Of a stretch of 64,000 nt of DNA, positions 62,078 through 64,000 are shown piece by piece. Numbering within the stretch: the stretch's first letter is position 1; each line of letters begins with the position of its first letter. Made by a program: the position numbers and the translations under genes. Source of the stretch: Tubulanus polymorphus. Taxonomy: Eukaryota > Nemertea > Palaeonemertea > Tubulaniformes > Tubulanidae. The notes beneath the pieces are model-generated. The model was given only the letters and a program-made list of their open reading frames with translations. It was not told where the DNA came from and ran no database searches. The DNA is taken from NCBI RefSeq assembly GCF_964204645.1, contig NC_134025.1, forward strand, positions 31,650,001 to 31,714,000. Reading direction: 5' to 3'.

Positions 62078-64000
62078 GCAAGTATCAGTTGCAGCAACAT
62101 CATCATCCCAGCATCCTTTTCCTCCTCTCTCGGCACCGGTACTGTCTGGACCAGTCGCTTAGCAACACCGCTTTAAAAATCAGTCATCTAAAATCGATAA
62201 AACAATATATTTATAATCGATATTTATTTGTTGCACGCAACTCTGGTCTGTGGTCTACTGTAGCTGCACCGGGCTGCTGCAGTATTGTCTGTCTGTCTGT
62301 CTGGTTCAGTCGAGCAGGCACTGGCATGTGAGCTGACAGGAGCTTCAGCTGTCACCAGACACCCAGCTCCTTAAATAAACCATTAAACCATAAATCAAAT
62401 AGAGATATTTAGGCACGCACAAGGTATATATATATATACTACTGCTGCTGCTGCTGCTACCTCTAGATGCTGGCTCTATAATACTAGATGTAGTCCAGCA
62501 GGCTGTAGAGTGACTAATATATGCTACATGATAAAAGAGGTCAGAATGAGTTCAGTATGAAAAGTGAGTCGGCCCTATCAATCAATCAGATCCCAGCAGC
62601 CAGACTCCTACTCATCAGGCTAAATATTTATACTGGCCTCAAATCCTATTGTGCAGAGCCTGGCTTAGTATTTAAATATTTACTTTCTAGGGTAGCCAGG
62701 TTTCATCCTAGCAGCCAGCTCACTCAGAGGGACAGCTGTATCATTTATTCATTTGAATGCAGTTAAAACTTACAGTCACAATTTCACATTTAAGTACCGG
62801 TACTCATAACAAAGATGTGGTCCAGGGACAGTCTGACTAGGACAGTGGTCCAGGGACAGTCTGACTAGGACAGTGGTCCAGGGACAGTCTGACTAGGACA
62901 GCAACTTGACAGTGACATTGACAGGGACAGTGACAGTGACAGGGACAGTGACTCATTGATTATATATAGTTGAACTGTATGTCGCAGTAATATAAGGCAT
63001 TCTCTACCACTATTCAATACATTTCAATTCATACAATAATTTTTTAACCCTCAATAGTCAAATGATTTTCTAGTGGTCTGGCTTTGAATGGTAGAAGTAT
63101 GTCTGCAAAACACTTGTTATTTCATGGAATATTTCAGATCATAAAATACACTAGCAGGATATACCGTGTCACAGTTTTACAAGAATAATTAATTCCTAAA
63201 TCGATTGAATATGTTACTGAACAGTTAGTAATGATCTAATCGATTTAAACAATTGTAACCCGGCCCTGGAAACAGTTTCAGTCCTCAATTGATTTAACAT
63301 AAACTGAAGAATAAATGAAGAAATGAAATTGATTTAAGAGTTAGACACAGGACCCTGGAGTAGTTTTATAAAGATGTAGTGATGTAGGCCACCTGTTCAT
63401 GTCGAGACACAGACTATTAATCATTTTACCGAATGCATTCACAAAAATATACCTACAATGAAGTTTTATGATGGATTTTATTAGGTCACAATTACTAGCT
63501 AAAAATTCAATTATTTATAGGTCGAGTGCGATAGTAACACTCCTCATAAACATATATTTAATCTCAGATCTGTGAACACTCCAAACACTCTACAAACTGT
63601 TCACAAATATTTGTCTCCGTCTTATATCGATAGTAAAAATAATATTAAGGTCGCATTTTTAAGATAACGAAGGTCATCGGGATGAGATATTCTCGAGGTC
63701 ATTCGATAGCAGACTACATTCCTTATTTGGTATTAATGAAAATACGATAAACCAGTTGTGCCACCGCGCTCGGAGTCAGTCAGCCCTCTATACGACACAC
63801 ACAGATATGTGTATAAATATTTAAGTTGTTAATTTGCTTAATTTAGATTCCTTTCTCATAATTATTGTCAATCTATCAACGATAACAATAAGAACGTGTG
63901 TTATTGAGGGTTTACTGGGCGGAGGGGAAGGGGAGGAGGGGGGTGCGAAATGTTCCTCAGATAGTGATCTGTCCAGGGGGGTTCAAGTAGAATGATAAAT
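62078..64000 (+). other. Partial first intron of KLF6/7
   Basis: No exon matching the second KLF6/7 coding exon or the zinc fingers is visible. The stretch has a (CTG)n tract near 62442-62458, a 32-bp tandem repeat at 62815-62900, short gacagtgacag repeats to about 62950, and otherwise AT-rich unique-looking DNA. A 49-codon open stretch at 63521-63667 after an acceptor-like tatttatag is unexplained. Confidence 0.6.
62815..62900. repeat. 32-bp tandem repeat, 2.7 copies (KLF intron 1)
   Basis: Unit gtggtccagggacagtctga + ctaggaca. Confidence 0.9.

Overview
The window is nuclear DNA of a bilaterian animal, most likely a lophotrochozoan (mollusc- or annelid-like). It carries an intronless Frizzled-5/8 gene, a multi-exon BTB-BACK-TLDc gene with spliceosomal introns, and the first coding exon of a KLF6/KLF7-type zinc-finger factor. 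The rest is AT-rich non-coding DNA crowded with microsatellites, minisatellites, tRNA-derived SINEs, foldback MITE-like elements and one decayed LINE. The phylum is an inference. Nothing prokaryotic is present.

Layout: 1-5919 is the 3' flank of frizzled with short tandem repeats. The frizzled-5/8 gene lies at 5920-7611 on the minus strand, with a promoter-like 5' flank (two palindromic CRE motifs, one CCAAT box) up to about 8.14 kb. From 8.1 to about 50.7 kb I find no convincing gene. This stretch holds a pure CAG array of 100 units, a 26-bp minisatellite of about 31 copies, tRNA-like SINE copies with telomere-like TAGGGT tails, a degenerate LINE 3' end and many smaller arrays. A 100-N assembly gap sits at 50688-50787.

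The 3' ten exons of the BTB-BACK-TLDc gene run from 51327 to 60349 on the plus strand. All splice junctions are GT-AG and phase-consistent, giving 411 visible residues. The start of the BTB domain is missing, either in the gap or further upstream. Several of its introns are filled with large tandem arrays, one of which is a tandem series of 3' splice-acceptor-like sequences. About 1.6 kb further on, KLF6/7 exon 1 lies at 61976-62077, ending at an apparent GC splice donor. The remaining sequence to 64000 is its first intron.

The most interesting large-scale point is that frizzled-5/8 and KLF6/7 are close neighbours here, transcribed away from each other. Human FZD5 and KLF7 share band 2q33.3, so this may be a very old linkage of two developmental genes flanking a regulatory desert. 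The frizzled gene encodes a Wnt receptor and the KLF gene a nuclear transcription factor. The BTB-BACK-TLDc protein has the plan of a cytoplasmic adaptor, and no functional link among the three can be read from the sequence.
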